Shown in pieces: positions 1-13,200 of a stretch of DNA of 64,000 bases. Below the pieces are notes generated by a model. The model searched no databases. It was not told the origin of the DNA and saw nothing but the letters and a program-made list of their open reading frames with translations. The stretch's first letter is position 1, and each line of letters starts with the position of its first letter. A program made the translations under genes and the position numbers. Source of the stretch: Hippophae tibetana (taxonomy: Eukaryota > Streptophyta > Magnoliopsida > Rosales > Elaeagnaceae); NCBI GenBank assembly GCA_037013495.1, contig CM072811.1:28543659-28607658 (forward strand). Reading direction: 5' to 3'.

Positions 1-26
1 CTATTGATCTTTCTTCATTAATGCAG

Positions 27-3000
27 GTTCCAGTGGATCTTGTCATTGATCACTCTGTTCAGGTGGATGTGGCAAGATCAGAGAATGCGGTGCAGGCAAA
101 TATGGAATTTGAGTTCCAGCGGAACAAAGAACGCTTTGGTTTTCTTAAATGGGGATCTAATGCATTCGATAACATGCTTGTTGTTCCTCCTGGGTCAGGG
201 ATAGTTCACCAGGTAACTTGATGATATTTAAGCATAACTGTGTGCTGTAATCATGCGTATGATCTTGCTATTACTAATCAGCTGTCTTGATGTTGCAATT
301 CCTGCATCTTGAGTTTGAGAGAGCAAAAATTTCATGTTAATTTTTACAGGTTAACTTAGAGTATCTTGGGAGAGTTGTCTTCAACAGAGATGGTCTGCTT
401 TACCCTGATAGTGTTGTTGGAACAGATTCACACACGACTATGATAGATGGATTGGGAGTTGCTGGCTGGGGTGTTGGTGGAATTGAAGCTGAAGCTACAA
501 TGCTTGGACAGGTCAGGATCTTGAATATGTTGATCCTTATGTATTTATAAGGGCATGCCCCCAATTATATTGTGAATACTTCCCATGATCTTTCTATTAT
601 GAGATAGTTTATCATATCTGTTTATCCAATTTAACAGAATATTTTCTTATTGACTTTGTTGCTATGAATTTTTAGTTATGCACTTTGTTGCATTTGCATC
701 CCCAGTTTTTTTGTTGAAAATATTAATCTTCTCATTTCATTTGGACACAGCCCATGAGCATGGTCTTGCCTGGTGTGGTTGGATTTAAATTATTAGGAAA
801 ACTTAGAGATGGTGTCACAGCCACCGACTTGGTTCTGACAGTAACACAAATGCTGAGGAAGCATGGAGTTGTTGGCAAATTTGTAGAGTTCTATGGTATA
901 CAATGGTGCCAATAATATTTATATTGTCAGTTTTAACTTGTAATAAAGCTAGTGGTATCTTTTACTACACCTTATTCTGCTAACTCATCTGATGGGTGTT
1001 TGTGTTTACTTTCCTTTGTGCAGGGGAAGGCATGGGTGAATTGCCTTTAGCTGATCGTGCAACTATTGCTAACATGTCTCCTGAGTATGGTGCAACAATG
1101 GGATTCTTTCCTGTGGATCATGTTACTCTCCAATATCTGAAGCTGACTGGCAGGACTGATGAAACTGTATGCAAATGTTTTAATATTTTTTAGTAGTCCA
1201 AAAGTTTTTTTTCCCCCCCATTCATGCTGACTTTTGTATTACCTTGTAGATTTCTATGATTGAATCCTATTTGCGAGCTAATAAGATGTTTGTGGACTAC
1301 AATGAGGTAAATTCTGGTAACGCCTTTTACATTTCATACCATTCTCATTGGAGAAGTTATTATGGGCTCCAACAGATTTTTTTTTCTTTTTTCTCTCAAC
1401 TCAGCCCCAGATTGTGAGAGTATATTCGTCTTATCTAGAACTGAACCTTGCAGATGTGGAACCCTGTGTATCAGGCCCTAAGAGGTAATTTCTATTTTAT
1501 ACATTTGTATTGCTCACACATACAAGTATTTTTGATGACTTTGATCCCACCTCTCAGAATCTTTGTTTTTACAGGCCACATGATCGTGTTCCTTTGAAAG
1601 AAATGAAAGTAGATTGGCATGCTTGTCTCAACAATAAAGTTGGATTCAAGGTAACATTTTCCTGGGTTTTTTGAACTTAGATTAAAATGGCTCATTGTTT
1701 GTTTCTGTTTGGGAATGATATAGATTTCACAGACAAATGGCTTCTCTAATATTATTCTTGAAATCTATAGTAGGTTACGGAACAATTAAGGAAAAATTAG
1801 GATCTTAGAAAGATATATCACTGATTCTTTGAAGATAGATGGAGACACCGAAGTAAAAGTGACTAGGGAATATGCAAGACATCTTAATCTTACGCTCCAT
1901 GGAATTAAAGTTTGAAAATAATAATAATAAAGGTAGTAGTAGGAGCAGAGTAACAATATCAACGCATCATTTACTGAAGGTACTATATGAGGATGGTCCA
2001 TGATCTATTCTTAGATGATTTTTATGTGTAATGACTTTTTCCTTTAAGTCTCTATCTAATGTTTTTGTGGTGAAAGTCGTTATTCAGCATGTGCAGGTTA
2101 TTTGTGAAAATGTTATCTTGCTACTGTTTGAAGGTCCAATACACTTCTTAATTTAAATAGGTTATTGGATTATGCTGAGATGTGATTTTCATATTTAGTC
2201 TGTCATAACTCATTTTTATTTTTAGTGCTTATCAATTCTGCATGATTGCAGGGATTTGCTGTACCAAAAGAGTCTCAAAATAAGATCAGAGAGTTTACAT
2301 TTCATGGGACCCCGGCACAACTTCGGCATGGTGATGTTGTCATAGCAGCTATCACAAGTTGCACAAATACATCAAATCCCAGTGTAATGCTTGGAGCTGC
2401 TTTGGTTGCGAAGAAAGCTTGTGACCTGGGATTGGAGGTTAGATAAGTCTACTTGGGACTTCATATATGTGTTTCCTTATATCTGTCTATTAGATGGAAA
2501 ATAAACCATCAGAAATGGACTTTGCTGCTTCCAAAAAGAAGACTTATTTATTAGGATGAAACAGTCTAGTGATGCATGACTCTCTAATTTAATGGAATAC
2601 TATCTCATAGATATAACATGCAATTTAAATGGGATAAAACTTGAATCAATATATAAGCCTGCATATGTTTCCATGGCTCTATCTCCTCTTGTTATGATAT
2701 CCATAACTGAATTTGGACGTTAACAATCTATTATAGAATGCTGAATGCTTAGAGACATGTGCTATCTGTTAGACCCATGATTTTAACCCCGAGGAAGTTT
2801 TCTCTTATATCTAGCTGTATACAGTTTCATGGGCTAGTTTTCATTCATTCCCCATCAACATGGTTTTCATCTGCTAAGTACTATCAAAGTTTTGAAACTT
2901 AAAAATCTGTATTAATTGTTGTAGGGTTGTGTATTGTGTATTGCCTAGGTAAAGGTGATATCATGAGTTATGAGTATTTATTTTAGTTATATCATGTGGG

Positions 3001-6000
3001 ATTACAAATTATGGTTGAACTTTTGGCAGGTTAAGCCATGGATCAAGACCAGTCTTGCTCCAGGTTCTGGAGTTGTAACCAAATACTTACTGAGAAGGTA
3101 GTTTAAAGGGTCAACAGTGCTATTGGGACATTGTAAATAGTAACATTTATGATGGTGTAATATGGTGGTATGTCCTGTACTGCAGTGGACTGCAGCCGTA
3201 TCTAAATCAGCTTGGATTTAATATTGTTGGATATGGATGCACCACATGCATTGGCAATTCTGGAGATCTTGATGAAGCAGTAGCATCATCCATTACTGAA
3301 AATGGTATCTATCCTGTGAAAGTTAGCTTTATATAGATGCTGCTTACTATACTTGGAATGCATAGTTTATGTATTTCCTTGACATGTACAGATATAGTAG
3401 CTGCAGCTGTACTTTCTGGAAACAGGAACTTTGAGGGTCGTGTTCATCCTCTAACAAGGGCTAATTATCTTGCTTCACCTCCTCTTGTTGTTGCTTATGC
3501 TCTAGCTGGCACGGTATGCAGTTTAATATGTGCTTTGCAAAATTCTTTTTCCATGTACTTTTTAAAGTTTGCACCTAAATGTTTTTTTCCTCTGCTTTGT
3601 GGTTCTGCAGGTTGATATTGATTTTGAGACCGAACCAATTGGAGTGGGTAAAGATGGAAAGAAGATATTTTTTAGGGACATTTGGCCATCCAGTGAAGAA
3701 ATAGCCGAGGTAAGCTCTCCTCAAGCTTCCTCTTGACATTTTCTTCCTTTTTGAGTTGTAGATATACAAAATTATTTATTCAGTGCTCTAATATTTGGTG
3801 AGTAGAAAGTCATGGTCATGCTTTCTTGAAACATCTTCAGGTTGTGCAATCAAGTGTGCTTCCTGAGATGTTTAAGGCTACATATGAAGCAATCACTAAA
3901 GGAAACCCCATGTGGAATCAACTATCTGTACCTTCCGGCACCCTCTATGCCTGGGATCCTAAATCGACCTACATTCACGAGCCACCCTACTTTAAGGATA
4001 TGACCATGTCTCCTCCAGGTCCACATGGAGTGAAGAATGCTTATTGCTTGCTCAACTTTGGTGATAGTATTACAACTGACCACATCTCCCCAGCTGGTAG
4101 TATCCACAAGGACAGTCCTGCAGCTAAGTACCTAATGGAACATGGCGTTGATAGAAGAGACTTTAATTCTTATGGGAGTCGTCGTGGCAATGATGAGGTG
4201 ATGGCAAGAGGTACTTTTGCTAATATCCGCATCGTCAACAAGCTATTAAATGGAGAAACTGGTCCTAAGACGATTCATATTCCCACCGGAGACAAACTTT
4301 CTGTGTTTGATGCAGCTGTGGTAATTTCTTCTGAACTTAGCCCATAGTGTTAATTAAGAAAGATACTAGTGTAGTGTTTATTAGTAGTATGAAATTTATC
4401 TTCTTTTGAGGTTAATCTTTTAGGATTGGATGACTCATATTGCTCATACACTATACAAAATTTACATTGATGAGTCAAGGAAATAGAAACAATGGGTCTC
4501 CCACGAAAAAAAATTACATGAGCTTTGCAAAAAGAAAGACAAATGATCTAAATAGAGTTAGAATATAATAAAATTAGTTAAAAATGCAAAATGTTGGGTC
4601 AAACGACGTCCACCTTGTAGAATGTTAGTGTATAAAAAGAGTGTCTCTTATTGATTAAGAAGTGTAGTGTTTATAAGTAGTATGAAACTTACCTTCCTTA
4701 AGGTTAATATTTTAGTATTGAATGGTTCATGTTACTTATATATTATACAAAATTTACACTCAGAACCTTGCTTTTTAGGAAAAACGTGAGCCTGTAATAA
4801 ATCAGTGTTCTTCATGGAAGAGTCTTTAAACTGAACTTGAATTTAAAATCTTGTTTGATTATTAATAGAGGTACAAGAGTGAAGGACATGAAACCATTAT
4901 TCTCGCTGGTGCTGAGTATGGGAGTGGAAGTTCTCGTGATTGGGCTGCCAAGGGTCCAAATCTACTGGTACCTATGCAAAATCATCATGTTTCATTTTTA
5001 ATCTACTTTTTTCCAAAGTCACTGCTTTAAACATTACCATTCTTAGGGTGTAAAAGCAGTTATAGCAAAGAGCTTCGAGAGGATTCACCGTAGCAATTTG
5101 GTCGGCATGGGTATCATTCCACTGTGTTTTAAGGCTGGGGAAGATGCTGAAACTCTGGGTTTAACTGGACATGAATGCTACACCATTGACCTTCCAAGCA
5201 GTGTGAAGGAAATCAGACCGGGTCAAGATGTCACAGTGGTAACAGACTCTGGCAAGTCATTCACATGTACCCTACGATTTGATACAGAGGTAAGTAAATA
5301 CAATCAGTGGATTTCTTCTTTTAATGGCTTAGGTCATTTGGATGTACTCCTAGAAGTAGTCTCACGAGAAATAGTTTGGTAAGTGGGAAGTATTTAGGTG
5401 GCTGACATGAACACATTAGAAGTGGTATTGGATGACATTTTTGACCTTAATAATATTATGGGAAGAAAGCAACCATACGCATACGAAACTCTACTAGTGC
5501 TTGATTGCCTGACCTTTAGAACTGCTTTGGCCAATTTGAAATCACTTCCAATGCAAAGGAGAGCAACCCAAAGGAAAACAGTTCAAAACATACCCCTAGG
5601 CCATCTTTAATTCTGGTTCTCTGATATTTTTTTCCCAGTGATTATTTAATCAGGTATATTTTATAAAAAAATCTTATTTTAATTTTCACTTTTTTAAGTA
5701 ATAACTTTCAAAATCTGTGATTCATGAATCTTTTAAAAGTATTTTTTAATCATATTTTAAATTTTTGATTTTTGTTTTTTCATTTTTACTAAATATTTTT
5801 TCTATATAAGAAATCAAGTTTTATGTCTGTCTTAAAGATAATTATTGGAAAGTGATTAAAAGTATAAAATTTATAAATAATAACAAATAACTTTTTTTAA
5901 TTGTTGAAAATAATAGAACTCATAAAGCATTATTAAACAACTTATAGTTGATTTTTGATTTTTTTTTTCCTAAATCACTAACTAGAAATTGTTAATTATC

Positions 6001-6104
6001 AGTGTGAAATTATGGTGCTATTCATGCAGGTTGAACTAGCATATTTTGATCATGGAGGCATTCTGCAATATGTCATCAGGAACTTGATTGGATCAAAACA
6101 ATAA
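27..6104 (+). CDS. ACO: Aconitate hydratase (aconitase), 5'-partial, 16 exons visible
   Basis: Aconitase isomerises citrate to isocitrate through cis-aconitate in the TCA and glyoxylate cycles, in the mitochondrion or cytosol. Exons: 27-212, 350-511, 751-895, 1024-1166, 1250-1306, 1405-1484, 1575-1650, 2252-2437, 3030-3097, 3186-3304, 3392-3513, 3611-3709, 3841-4320, 4869-4967, 5047-5289, 6030-6104. All junctions are GT-AG and the frame is kept throughout, giving 779 residues and a TAA stop. Visible motifs include [16 protein letters not shown], the [4Fe-4S] ligands in [11 protein letters not shown] and [12 protein letters not shown], the swivel-domain [27 protein letters not shown], and [14 protein letters not shown] near the C terminus. 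Plant aconitases are about 900-1000 residues, so roughly 120-210 N-terminal residues, including any transit peptide, lie upstream of base 1. Targeting therefore cannot be judged. No damage is seen in this part and the gene looks functional. The last introns are long; that at 4321-4868 holds a repeat pair. Confidence 0.97.
4337..4780. mobile_element. TRIM-like miniature LTR element (candidate) in aconitase intron 13
   Basis: Two diverged direct repeats of roughly 110-140 bp lie at about 4337-4470 and 4650-4770. Each carries the string GTGTAGTGTTTAT, then AGTAGTATGAAA, GGTTAAT and ATACAAAATTTACA in the same order. They flank about 190 bp without coding capacity. The arrangement fits a terminal-repeat retrotransposon in miniature. 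The inner segment and outer repeats resemble those at 9150-9600. Boundaries are approximate and no target-site duplication was recognised. Confidence 0.45.
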
Positions 6105-6397
6105 ATCGGCCTTCAATAAATTTGCATAAGGGTGAGTGAACTCAATGTCTTTATCATTTGATCACCAACATCCAAACGGACTCTGCATTACAACTTGAGA
6201 TCATTTCTAGAACTGATCACTATTACTAATAAAATGGACTTTGGTGTGAAATTTGAGCTGTAATGATTGTGTCGATCTTAATGCGAAATTGTTCAATTCA
6301 AGATAAAGTTCATATGATTTCATCAGTTTTCACTGATGAATATGAAGTGTTATTCGTTTCTGCTCGAAGTATATTCCTACCAATCACATTATTTGCT

Positions 6398-6618
6398 GTA
6401 CTCATGTTTCTCGAAAAAAATAATTGCATTATTCTTGTATTTTATTGGCTTGTACGGTTGTACATGGAGTGTCACATTATCAATTACTTTCGAAGCAATA
6501 AATATTTGCTCTGTTTGCCAAGCATTCAGTACTCATGTTTTTTCGAAAAAATAATTGTATTATTCTTGTATTTTATTGGCTTTTACGGTTGTACATGGAG
6601 TATAACATTATCAATTAG
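6398..6618. repeat. Direct duplication of ~89 bp downstream of aconitase
   Basis: Copy 1 is at 6398-6486 and copy 2 at 6530-6618. They match closely from GTACTCATGTTT to CATTATCAATTA with a few substitutions. Both lie about 300-500 bp past the aconitase stop codon and may be in its 3' UTR or flank. The small ORFs over them are by-products of the duplication. Confidence 0.7.
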
Positions 6619-9149
6619 TAATAAATAATTTCTTGATGAGAAGCCTAACGACAACTGTATCTATTTTCCATATGATTAGATTGGATGAGAAATGTGAATC
6701 ATGCTCTCTTTTCAAAAGCATATCAACGCATCGTTCTCATGTAGAACATGATTCAATTTTTTGGTTAAGTGACCATGAATTTAGTATTTCCCCTTTCACT
6801 CTAAAATTGTGTATTTTTTTATGTTTTTTCCCCCAGTATTTTTTTTTGTCTAATATTTCCCCCGAGTACTTATTTGCATTTCCTTTTTTCTCCTGCGTAC
6901 TTATTTATTAAAAAGCTGCATGCGCCTTACCAAAATTAAAACAAAAAACTCATTGACTATTTCTTGCAATGGGCTTATATGCTGTTCAATCACTCCCAAT
7001 TTTACTAGGTGGAATATATATATATATATATATTATCTTATTGCCTTGCCCTACAATTATAATTTATTCAATCTTTTTGAAATGTCAAAAATGCACTTCA
7101 AAAATTTCACAAGTAGTGGTTTGGTAAGTCCCTAAGGAACCTATGAATAGGTCCTATAGACCAAAGAATCACCATAATTTCTTATTGAACTTATTATGAT
7201 TTTAATATAAATATATTTGGTAAGCCATATCCTTTAAATGTAGATGAAAATGATACTTTGACATTATCAAAATCTTTGAAATAGAAAGTGAAAAAATTTA
7301 AGTATCGAGTCATGATATTATTTTGTTCTACTATATTAATTTATTAATAATAATTTTATTTAATAACGAAAGTTTAATTGATTAGAGAGATATAATAGAT
7401 ATTTATATATTTTCTTTTAGTAATATCAAAATAATTGTATCAATATTATTTAGAATTTTCCTTTACTATGGCATCAAAGCTTATCGTCAGCCACCGATTC
7501 TTTCCTTCATTTATAAGTCATTGTCTCACAATACTTAGAGTGGCAAATATTTTCGTCAAATTAACTTTCAATAAAATAAATTTATTTAAATTAACGATAT
7601 TGCCTCTTTAATAAACATAAAATGTGTATTTTATTGCTATAATTACTTTCACTTTGTGACATTATTGTATCAATAATGAATATTAATTGTAGCAATGTTG
7701 CTGCTACTTTGAATGCTTCTGTGCATTGTCGCGTCTGAAATTAATCTCCTAAACAAAACTCTCAAAGGCAATAGCCCAAAAATAAGAAAGGTTAGCTAAA
7801 CTCAATTCTGCACTTTACTAATTGCATACGTTTAATTTGGATTTCATAACTTTAATATATACCGATGAGATTTCGTGCGTTCAAATTATCAGCAAAAGTA
7901 TATAAAAACTAAATTAATTAATAAATTAAGATTTAATTTGATTCGCTCTTTTCATTTTTATGCAGTATACTGTGTATTTTTTCTTTTACAATGTAAAAAA
8001 AAAAACACGTTCAAATTCTCGGCAAAAGTATATAAAAATAAATAAATAAACTAAGCTTTAATTAGAGACACAACATTAAAAGGATAAAAAGCATTTTTTG
8101 CACATTCAAATATATACACGTTTTTATAGGACGAGTCAAAATCCAGTGTATACATAGATGTTCAAGGAGTAAGGCCAGTAACAAATAATAGTACTATGAT
8201 ATATCATAATTAAAATTAATGTGATAGTTTTTTATTCAACATATTAGGTGGCTCTAACTATACTAACTAATAAGAATAAGAATGCCCCAATTCATTATAA
8301 ATTTAAGATATATAAATTTTTTTTTTCAAAATAAAAGATGTAAAACCAGAAAAGATAGGGGCATGGGATCATCAAGTAAGCACATTTTTCACTGAATTAT
8401 AATACCTCATGTTTTCTGCTATAAAAATTGAACTAATCTAACACTAGGAACACAAATAAATTACTTTTGTTCTCTAAGAATTATTGTAAAAAGAAGTGAT
8501 CCAAACAAAGGTGTGAGTTACCAGAATAGTTGTATGACAAATTTCAAATGCATGGAGTCGAAGCGTATGCTATGTCCAATTAAATATTGAGACGTATATG
8601 TGCATCACCTGCCACAGAAAAAACATGGGTAAGGGTTATCTTTACCTACCTATTTTTGAGATCGATATCAGAATTGACGATTTAATCAATAAAGTATTTC
8701 TTTTAGTCTCAACTCATGTTACAAGATGTGATTGTTTATTAAAAGTGAGGCGCAACTCTTTTATTTCATCATATTCTACCACATAAGTTAAAATTTCATC
8801 TCAACTTCAGATAAGTATAATTTTACTTCAAGTTTTAAGACGAGACCAATGTTCAAACAGAAAAAAGATGCTAGTACTAGACACTTGAACAATGCTATGA
8901 ATATATAAATTTACACCTATTTTTATACCCACATCACTTAGATTTTACCAAGTATCAATATTATCTAAAAAATTGAATCATTTTTCTAATTTCAAAACAA
9001 TTCTCCATTTTCAATACCAACTAATATTTATGATATATCATATAATGTATTTTTTATTACAATAATGACGACACCCAATCGAGTAAGATCGGAGTATTTC
9101 ATGACATAATTGTGACAATCTTATGTTATATTTTATAACATAAAATTCT
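6619..9149. other. AT-rich intergenic spacer
   Basis: No gene recognised. The stretch holds homopolymer runs, an (AT)n microsatellite at about 7014-7032 and short chance ORFs without family similarity. Two near-identical short strings sit near 7866-7912 and 8010-8060 (TTCAAATT or TTCTCGGCAAAAGTATATAAAAA), suggesting an old local duplication. Confidence 0.6.
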
Positions 9150-9600
9150 CTAATAAAAATAGGGAGAGTGGTTGTAATAGTTTTAAAAGTAATGTCAGAG
9201 TACAATACTATGGTAGAGTTTATAAAAATTGTGGATATTTTTCACTCATTGTGTTAACCTTTTAGGATTAGATGGCACATAATTCTTTTAAATGGTATCA
9301 GTTGATTAGGCCAAAATTTTTGAACTCATTAAAAAAAAATGGACCTTGTAAAAATAAAATAAAAAAAACAAGTGATCAAAATAGAATATAATATAATAAA
9401 ATATGTTAAAAATAGAAAATAATGAGATTTGAAATAGGCAAAGAACCACATTTTGGAGAGAGATGTTAAGAATAATGTCTCACATTAATTAAATATAATA
9501 ATATGATAAATTTTATAAGGATTATGAGTATCTTCACCTATTGTGTTAACCTTTTGTGATTGAAAAGTCTATAATTCTGATGAACTTTCCCACTAATCAC
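9150..9600. mobile_element. TRIM-like miniature LTR element (candidate)
   Basis: Two diverged direct repeats lie at about 9165-9290 and 9467-9590. Both share ATTGTGTTAACCTTTT followed by GATT and an ATAATTCT block. Just inside the left repeat is TGGTATCAGTTGATTAGG at about 9295, which resembles a tRNA-Met primer-binding site (usual core TGGTATCAGAGC). The internal segment has no coding capacity and resembles the one at about 4480-4640, so both loci look like copies of one family. Confidence 0.5.
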
Positions 9601-10260
9601 ATAGATTTTAAGGTTTGTGTTGTTGAGTCATTGTAAAAGGTGTTTTTTATTGTCCTAACTTTGAGAAAAATAGTCAATTAAAGACAATATTATTTTATGA
9701 TTTTGTATTAAAATATTTGTTTTCCTTTAAACTGATTAAAACAAATCATTAGTAAGGATAAAAGTGAAATATATATTAAAATTATTTATGAAAAAAATAA
9801 AAAATAGTAATATTTTAATAGAAAATTATTTAAATACATTTTCGTTTTAAAAATAATAGTAAAATATTAAAATTAAATAACAATAGCCAGCAAATATTAA
9901 AATAAATTTTTTTGTGTAATTTTTTTCATATTAATTCCTACTTTTTATCGTTAAAAACTCGAATTTTAATCATATTTTAATCAATTGATAATAAAAATTA
10001 ATATTTTAAAATAAAAATCATTAAAATAATATTTTTTTATTCAATTTTATTCTCAAAGCTAGGGAATTAAAAAACACATTTTATAATACGAGGGACTCAA
10101 CGAACTAAGACTTAATCTGAAATACTTCCTCACAATTTTCTTAAAAAAAAATTATTATTCGGCAATTGTACAGAATCTATTCATTAAAGGGAAGAACATG
10201 GACGGTGGGTAGGACCGTAGGAGTAATTGTTTAAGTTAGGACCGATACCTTTATCTTAGC
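9601..10260. other. AT-rich spacer 3' of the prolyl 4-hydroxylase gene
   Basis: Long A/T runs and no coding similarity. The part next to 10260 presumably contains the 3' UTR and polyadenylation site of the minus-strand gene, but no single signal stands out. Confidence 0.5.
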
Positions 10261-13200
10261 TCAAACTTTGTATTCATTCACATGCATCCATTTAGTAGCT
10301 GACCACTTGTTCCCCCTAATCACAGGGCATCCACCTAAAGAATAATAGTAAGATAAATTACTGATCATTAACATCCATATAATGCTTGAGAGATTTAGGC
10401 AACAAAAAAAAGTGAAAATTCAATAAAATCATATGTTAATTTAAAAGTTTTGTAAATCCACATCTTTGACATCTTGAACCTCTATTTGAATGATCAAGAT
10501 ATGTGAGCAAAAAAAATGAGCTGAAACCAATTCTATAAAAAAAAAAAAAAAACCATGCAAACTAGATGGATCTAATGTTGCATCAGGCGTCATGCTCCAA
10601 AAAAGCAAGGCATCGCCCATCTTAGGTTTAATAGAAAGTCCTCCTTTTCCACATTCAGATAATTCATTCCACCAAGGCACAGAGCTAATATTCCCTTTGG
10701 CAGAGGGGAACACTGTTTCACCCCCTTCTTCAACATCAAAACTGCACCTCATTAGAAGGAAGCATCAATAAGGTAAGCAAGGTTGATTAGTAAACCAGAA
10801 TTAGAGGTGTAAATTGGAAATTGTGTAAAGTAGATGGATGAGTGTCATATTAACTCATGGTACAACCCAATAATTTTAAGTATTTATCTCATCTTATCCC
10901 ACTTAATTTTTTTTATGAGATAGGATATTATTAGTTGAAATATTTCATTTGTCCTAAATAGACATTATATTTATTTATAATGTAAAAGTTCAATAAAGAA
11001 AAACGATAAAACATTATGTTTAAAGTGAGGCTCAATAGGACTAGAATCTAAATGGTATAGAATAGAATGAGATGATATTTAAATAGAATGGGACAACTTT
11101 AAACCATTAATCCATTAAGGACACTAAATAGATAAAATGAGATGGTATTGCCCACTTTACATCACTAATCAAAATCATGGGAAAGCAATGCTATATCACT
11201 TACAGGTACATAAGAACTGTAGCTATTCTTTGACCTCCATTCACAGTGCTGAATGAATCGAGAAAGTAGTCAAAGTGTGGCTCATATTTCTGTCCAGCTT
11301 CATAGTGGAGAACTTGAAGTCCTTCCCCATGTTCTGTATAGTAATGGAGTCAGCTTAAATAAAAACTTATGAGTGTATGATATAATCATATATAATCATA
11401 GGTAAATAACTAAATAATTTTAAAACCTCTCGAAAAAGAAGCCTTCTAAATCGTTATTAAAGAATAACGATAAACAAGAATGATCATTGCCCCACTTCCC
11501 CAACTCCAGAATATGTTGTTTTTATTGAACTAAATTCCTGCATACACACATTAAGTGACAGAAGACTCTGTGAGTCTGTGTTGGAGGTGGGGGTGCTGCT
11601 CGAATGAAATAGAAATTAATGGAAGCAAATTGGGTAGTGGGTGCATAAGACATAGCAGGAACATTTGTGGCAGCATCAGGACGTGTGCCACAGAATCAAT
11701 GGTGGTGTACTGGTTTTCCATGTGAACATCAATAACAAGGTAATTTGGGACTAGTGTTTGAAAGGGTATTGATGCAGGAAAATAATGGGAGTAGAGCTCC
11801 ATCGGTCCCTTTTGTTTTCAATTAAAAGGTATATTGTAAGTCACTTTGTTCTTTTAGGTTCACAAGTTTAATTATGGCTAATTATTAAAATTTGGATACG
11901 TAAAAATCATGTATCACTACAAATAAGAGGTAAATTTGTCAATAATGAAACTATTTATTTTACCTAAAAAAAACTAGCTCCCATTACGTGTACTTTAAAA
12001 ATATTTTATTATTAACAAATTTACACCTCATTTATTATGGTACATGATTTTTACATGTCTAAAAAGTAGTCAAATTTAAATAATTAGTACAAATTGAACT
12101 TACGTGTACCTTAAATATAAATAAAGAAATTACAATGCAGCTTTTGAAAAAACAGGGACAAATGCTATCTTTTTGAAAACAAAAGGACGTATGGAGCTGT
12201 TTTCTCGGAAAATAACTCTCATTTGTTAATCTTCTCCTTTTTCAAAAGACCATGCGAAACATTAAATTAAAAATACAAAGAAAGTTTATCCACCATTGCC
12301 ATTTTTACTTGAGCTTCTCAAAATATCCCCAGACGGCGAAACCCATAATATCTAAACTATGTACATGGCAAATAAAAGCTTCATGCCTTAGAAGAATGAG
12401 CTTCCCCAATCCACATTGCAAGTTGGAACATGACAGTTTACGGGGATGACGGGTTAGATGATCAAAGATAAATATTTTTTAAAACGAAGGCTTTGACAAG
12501 AACCTCAATTTAAGTACCTACGGGTATAAAACTGAAATCAGCAATTCTTTTCTCGATAGTTTTAATAACTTCGTCCCTTCCTCTTGCCAAAAATGTCCCC
12601 GAACTTGTTCGCACCCTGAATACACAAGCTAACCTTATCAAACACAATGTTGGGACAACTTAGAAACATGGAAGTAAAAGTACATACAAAAGGGACAGGC
12701 TAGGCCAGGACCCCTCGGTGTCCCGTCCCCGTTCTCTATCAGAAATCTTTCCCACATCCCCACTTAACATGGGACTCCAAACGGAAAACGAGATTCATAT
12801 AATATTTTGAAATGATTTTTAAAAATGTCATAATTCTAATTTTAATATTAAGGTGGAAGAGCAAAATTAAAATTAAGTCACTAGCAAAGATATAATTGTA
12901 AACAAAAGTTTAAAACCATCGTTATTAATAAATACAAAATAATAAGATTGTTTTACATTATCATATTTTAGTATTAAAAAATTAATTTTAAAACAATAAA
13001 GAATATAATATAATTAGTGGTGAATTTATAATGTATTATATTTGATGATTTATTTAAGACTACATATTTTGATTTTTTAAAAAAGTATATAAATATTTTT
13101 TTAAATTATAATAAAAAGGTATAAAATTTCAAAGAAGAAGGTGGGAATGTAATTTACATCCTTGCCTTGCACCATGTCATTAAAACGGGGATCATGTCCC

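Noticed and set aside
5398..5610. 70-codon ORF in the last aconitase intron
   Set aside because: It lies between a sound donor at 5290 and acceptor at 6029 and has no recognisable domain.
10441..10553. Extension of P4H exon 6 into a Phe-rich tail
   Set aside because: It reads through the intron's poly-T tract. The true last exon is 10334-10261, carrying GGCPVIRGNKW.
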